DNA from: RGIG5057 sp964371585
GTDB lineage: Bacteria > Bacillota > Clostridia > TANB77 > CAG-465
DNA: 64,000 nt
Direction: 5' to 3'
Assembly (NCBI GenBank): GCA_964371585.1
Contig: CAYJMD010000003.1
Span: 90,129-154,128, forward strand
Part shown: positions 62,772-64,000 of the stretch, one piece after another
Layout: the number at the start of each line of letters is the position of its first letter
Numbering within the stretch: position 1 is the stretch's first letter
Made by a program: the position numbers and the translations under genes
Notes under the pieces: generated by a model
The model's database searches: none
Told to the model about the DNA's origin: nothing
What the model saw: only the letters and a program-made list of their open reading frames with translations

Positions 62772-63188
62772 TTATTTAATTTCTTTTCTCATAATAATTT
62801 TAGTACCAATATTTTCTTTAGTATCAATAACAATTTCATCCATAAAAGATTCCATAATAGTAAATCCAAGACCAGCATGTTCTAGTTCAGGCTTAGACGT
62901 ATATGTAGGAGAAGTAGCCATCTCAATATCAGCAATACCAATACCAAAATCTTCAACTATAATATCAATATTCTTTTCTTTTATTTTAACTGTAATATGA
63001 ATTTCACCTATTTCATCTATATATCCATGTTCAACAGAATTAGTAACAGCTTCACTAACAGCAGTTTTAATATCTACAAGATCATCTAACTTTAAATCAA
63101 GTGATGAAACGAAAGTAGCAACAGCAACTCTAACAGTAGCAATATTCTCTATATTCGAACTAATAATCATTTTTAAATTATTACTCAT
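62772..63188 (-). CDS. spoIIAB: Anti-sigma factor SpoIIAB (serine kinase)
   Basis: GHKL-fold kinase that binds sigma-F and phosphorylates SpoIIAA. The N box is SEAVTNSVEHGY, the G1 box VEDFGIGIAD and the G2 box HAGLGFTIMESF. It also starts in the SpoIIAB style (IISSNIENIATVRVAVATF). The 138 residues are a little shorter than the Bacillus protein. It follows spoIIAA by 3 nt. No sigF follows: the next gene is rluD. An RsbW-type role toward another sigma factor is the alternative. Confidence 0.9.
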   Translation of the reverse strand: MSNNLKMIISSNIENIATVRVAVATFVSSLDLKLDDLVDIKTAVSEAVTNSVEHGYIDEIGEIHITVKIKEKNIDIIVEDFGIGIADIEMATSPTYTSKPELEHAGLGFTIMESFMDEIVIDTKENIGTKIIMRKEIK

Positions 63189-63191
63189 ATC

Positions 63192-63503
63192 CTATATACT
63201 CCTTAAATCAATTTTCTTTGCAATATTCGAAAGTTGTAACATACGTTTAATACTATTAGTAGCATTAACAACAATCATTTTAGAATCAAGTAGATTAATA
63301 AGGTTATATCTTCCTATTAATAAACCAATACCACTACTATCCATAAACTTAACCTTAGTTAAATCAAGAACAAACTCTCTTGGTTCATACTTCATAATAT
63401 ATCCATCAATAATACTCCTAACATCTCTACAAGATTTAACATCTAACTCTTCATCTAAACTAATCTTTAATACTCTCTCTATATTATCATAATTATACTT
63501 CAT
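63192..63503 (-). CDS. spoIIAA: Anti-anti-sigma factor SpoIIAA (STAS domain)
   Basis: STAS protein that frees a sigma factor when unphosphorylated. The phosphorylation site is in VKFMDSSGIGLLIGRY (Ser56/Ser57). The 103 residues are one short of B. subtilis-type SpoIIAA, and the surrounding LDLTKVKFMDSSG is family-typical. AGGTGG lies before the ATG. I did not find a clear sigma-A or sigma-H promoter upstream. It forms an operon with spoIIAB. Confidence 0.9.
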   Translation of the reverse strand: MKYNYDNIERVLKISLDEELDVKSCRDVRSIIDGYIMKYEPREFVLDLTKVKFMDSSGIGLLIGRYNLINLLDSKMIVVNATNSIKRMLQLSNIAKKIDLRSI

Positions 63504-63582
63504 GATTCCACCTCATTGCAATTGTATCACATCATGAATGTAGTAATTTGTTGAATTTCATGTTATATTTATTTTTTTGCAT

Positions 63583-63614
63583 AAAAAAAGCCCCCTCAAA
63601 TATGAGGGAAGCTT
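63583..63614 (-). terminator. Terminator of the partial surface-protein gene
   Basis: Stem AAGC..CCCTCA/TGAGGG..GCTT with a small internal loop and seven T on the minus strand. Confidence 0.88.
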
Positions 63615-63638
63615 TATAGGAGGAGTTTTGTCTAGCTG

Positions 63639-64000
63639 TTATGCAATAGCTTCGTTCTTAAGAACATCAATTTTTGCATATTCTGTTATATCGTCATAAT
63701 TGATTTCAATAACAACAGATGAACCTTCTGGAAGCTCTGGTAAAGCATTCATTGTGTATACAGCAAGTGTATCACTAATAACTGTAATTGTTCCACCAAC
63801 TGTTGAATCAACATTCATGTTTGAAAAATCAATTGCTTGATTTGACTTGATAGTAATTTGTGGTGTTGTGCCAATTTCAACAAGATGTGGTGTTTGAATT
63901 GTTAATGATACAGGCTCAACTTCAGGTTCTGGTTCTGGAGTAGGCTCTGGCTCTGGAGTAGGTTCTGGCTCTGGAGTAGGTTCTGGTTCTGGAGTAGGTT
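63639..64000 (-). CDS. C-terminus of a surface protein with PTPEPE repeats and Ig-like domain
   Basis: Only the last 119 residues lie inside the window. The gene continues past 64000. A Pro/Glu/Thr linker of at least four hexapeptide repeats (EPTPEP) leads to a C-terminal domain of about 95 residues with Ig-like beta pattern (TPQITIKSNQAIDFSN, GGTITVISDTLAVYTM and the loop ALPELPEGSSVVIEI). There is no LPXTG or other anchor at the C-terminus, so anchoring, if any, must be N-terminal. The rest of the protein is unknown. It is followed by a strong terminator. Confidence 0.8.
   Translation of the reverse strand, partial: PTPEPEPTPEPEPTPEPEPTPEPEPEVEPVSLTIQTPHLVEIGTTPQITIKSNQAIDFSNMNVDSTVGGTITVISDTLAVYTMNALPELPEGSSVVIEINYDDITEYAKIDVLKNEAIA
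63925..64000 (-). repeat. 18-bp tandem repeat coding for PTPEPE
   Basis: Four full units (63925-63942, 63943-63960, 63961-63978, 63979-63996) and the start of a fifth. Units differ only at T/C positions that keep the amino acids, and each encodes one hexapeptide of a Pro-rich linker. Confidence 0.92.

Overview
The window is an AT-rich stretch of chromosome from a low-GC Firmicute. The Gram-positive markers are Veg, SepF, DivIVA, SpoIIAA/SpoIIAB, zinc-type S14 and near-consensus sigma-A promoters with 17-bp spacers. All long genes read through in the standard code, so it is not a TGA-Trp mollicute. Placement in an uncultured, gut-type clostridial lineage is my inference from codon use and from the surface-protein families. 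A run of exactly 100 N (6282-6381) marks a scaffold join, so distances across it are not reliable.

Layout. 1-3.5 kb (minus): the distal part of the spc/alpha ribosomal operon as two transcription units, adk-map and infA-rpmJ-rpsM-rpsK-rpsD. 3.5-6.2 kb: tsaC and a Wzy/O-antigen-ligase-like membrane protein, then the gap. 6.4-12 kb: a UDG-fold protein, tRNA-Arg(UCU), an MscL channel with a zinc ribbon, HU, a lipid II flippase-like protein and an ABC-F ATPase. 12-18.8 kb: an apparent operon nrnA-truB followed by three prepilin-like surface proteins, two of them carrying BspA/DUF285 leucine-rich repeats. 19-20 kb (plus): an unrecognised gene. 20.2-30.6 kb (minus): the S10-spc cluster from rpsJ to secY, without rpmD, preceded by a promoter and a structured leader of about 220 nt. 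31-37 kb: a small unknown gene, a BI-1 family protein, topA, a cation exchanger, veg and a Ctp protease. 37-43.4 kb: prfA, divIVA, sepF, an M23 peptidase, ftsX, ftsE and ruvA. 43.4-51.2 kb: small unknown genes, then hlyD-like, miaA, mutL and mutS. 51.4-60.3 kb: a fourth prepilin-like protein with a formylglycine-generating-enzyme-like domain, then rpoC and rpoB. 60.7-64 kb: rpsU, rluB, rluD, spoIIAB, spoIIAA and the C-terminus of a repeat-containing surface protein.

Most of the window is housekeeping: translation, transcription, mismatch repair and division. The least explained content is a set of four proteins with a prepilin-like N-terminus (short basic leader, Gly, hydrophobic helix) that lack the conserved Glu5 and are fused to different extracellular domains. 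Other points of interest are the S10 leader, spoIIAA-spoIIAB without sigF, the split spc operon, and a palindromic terminator that encodes the same C-terminus in two convergent genes.
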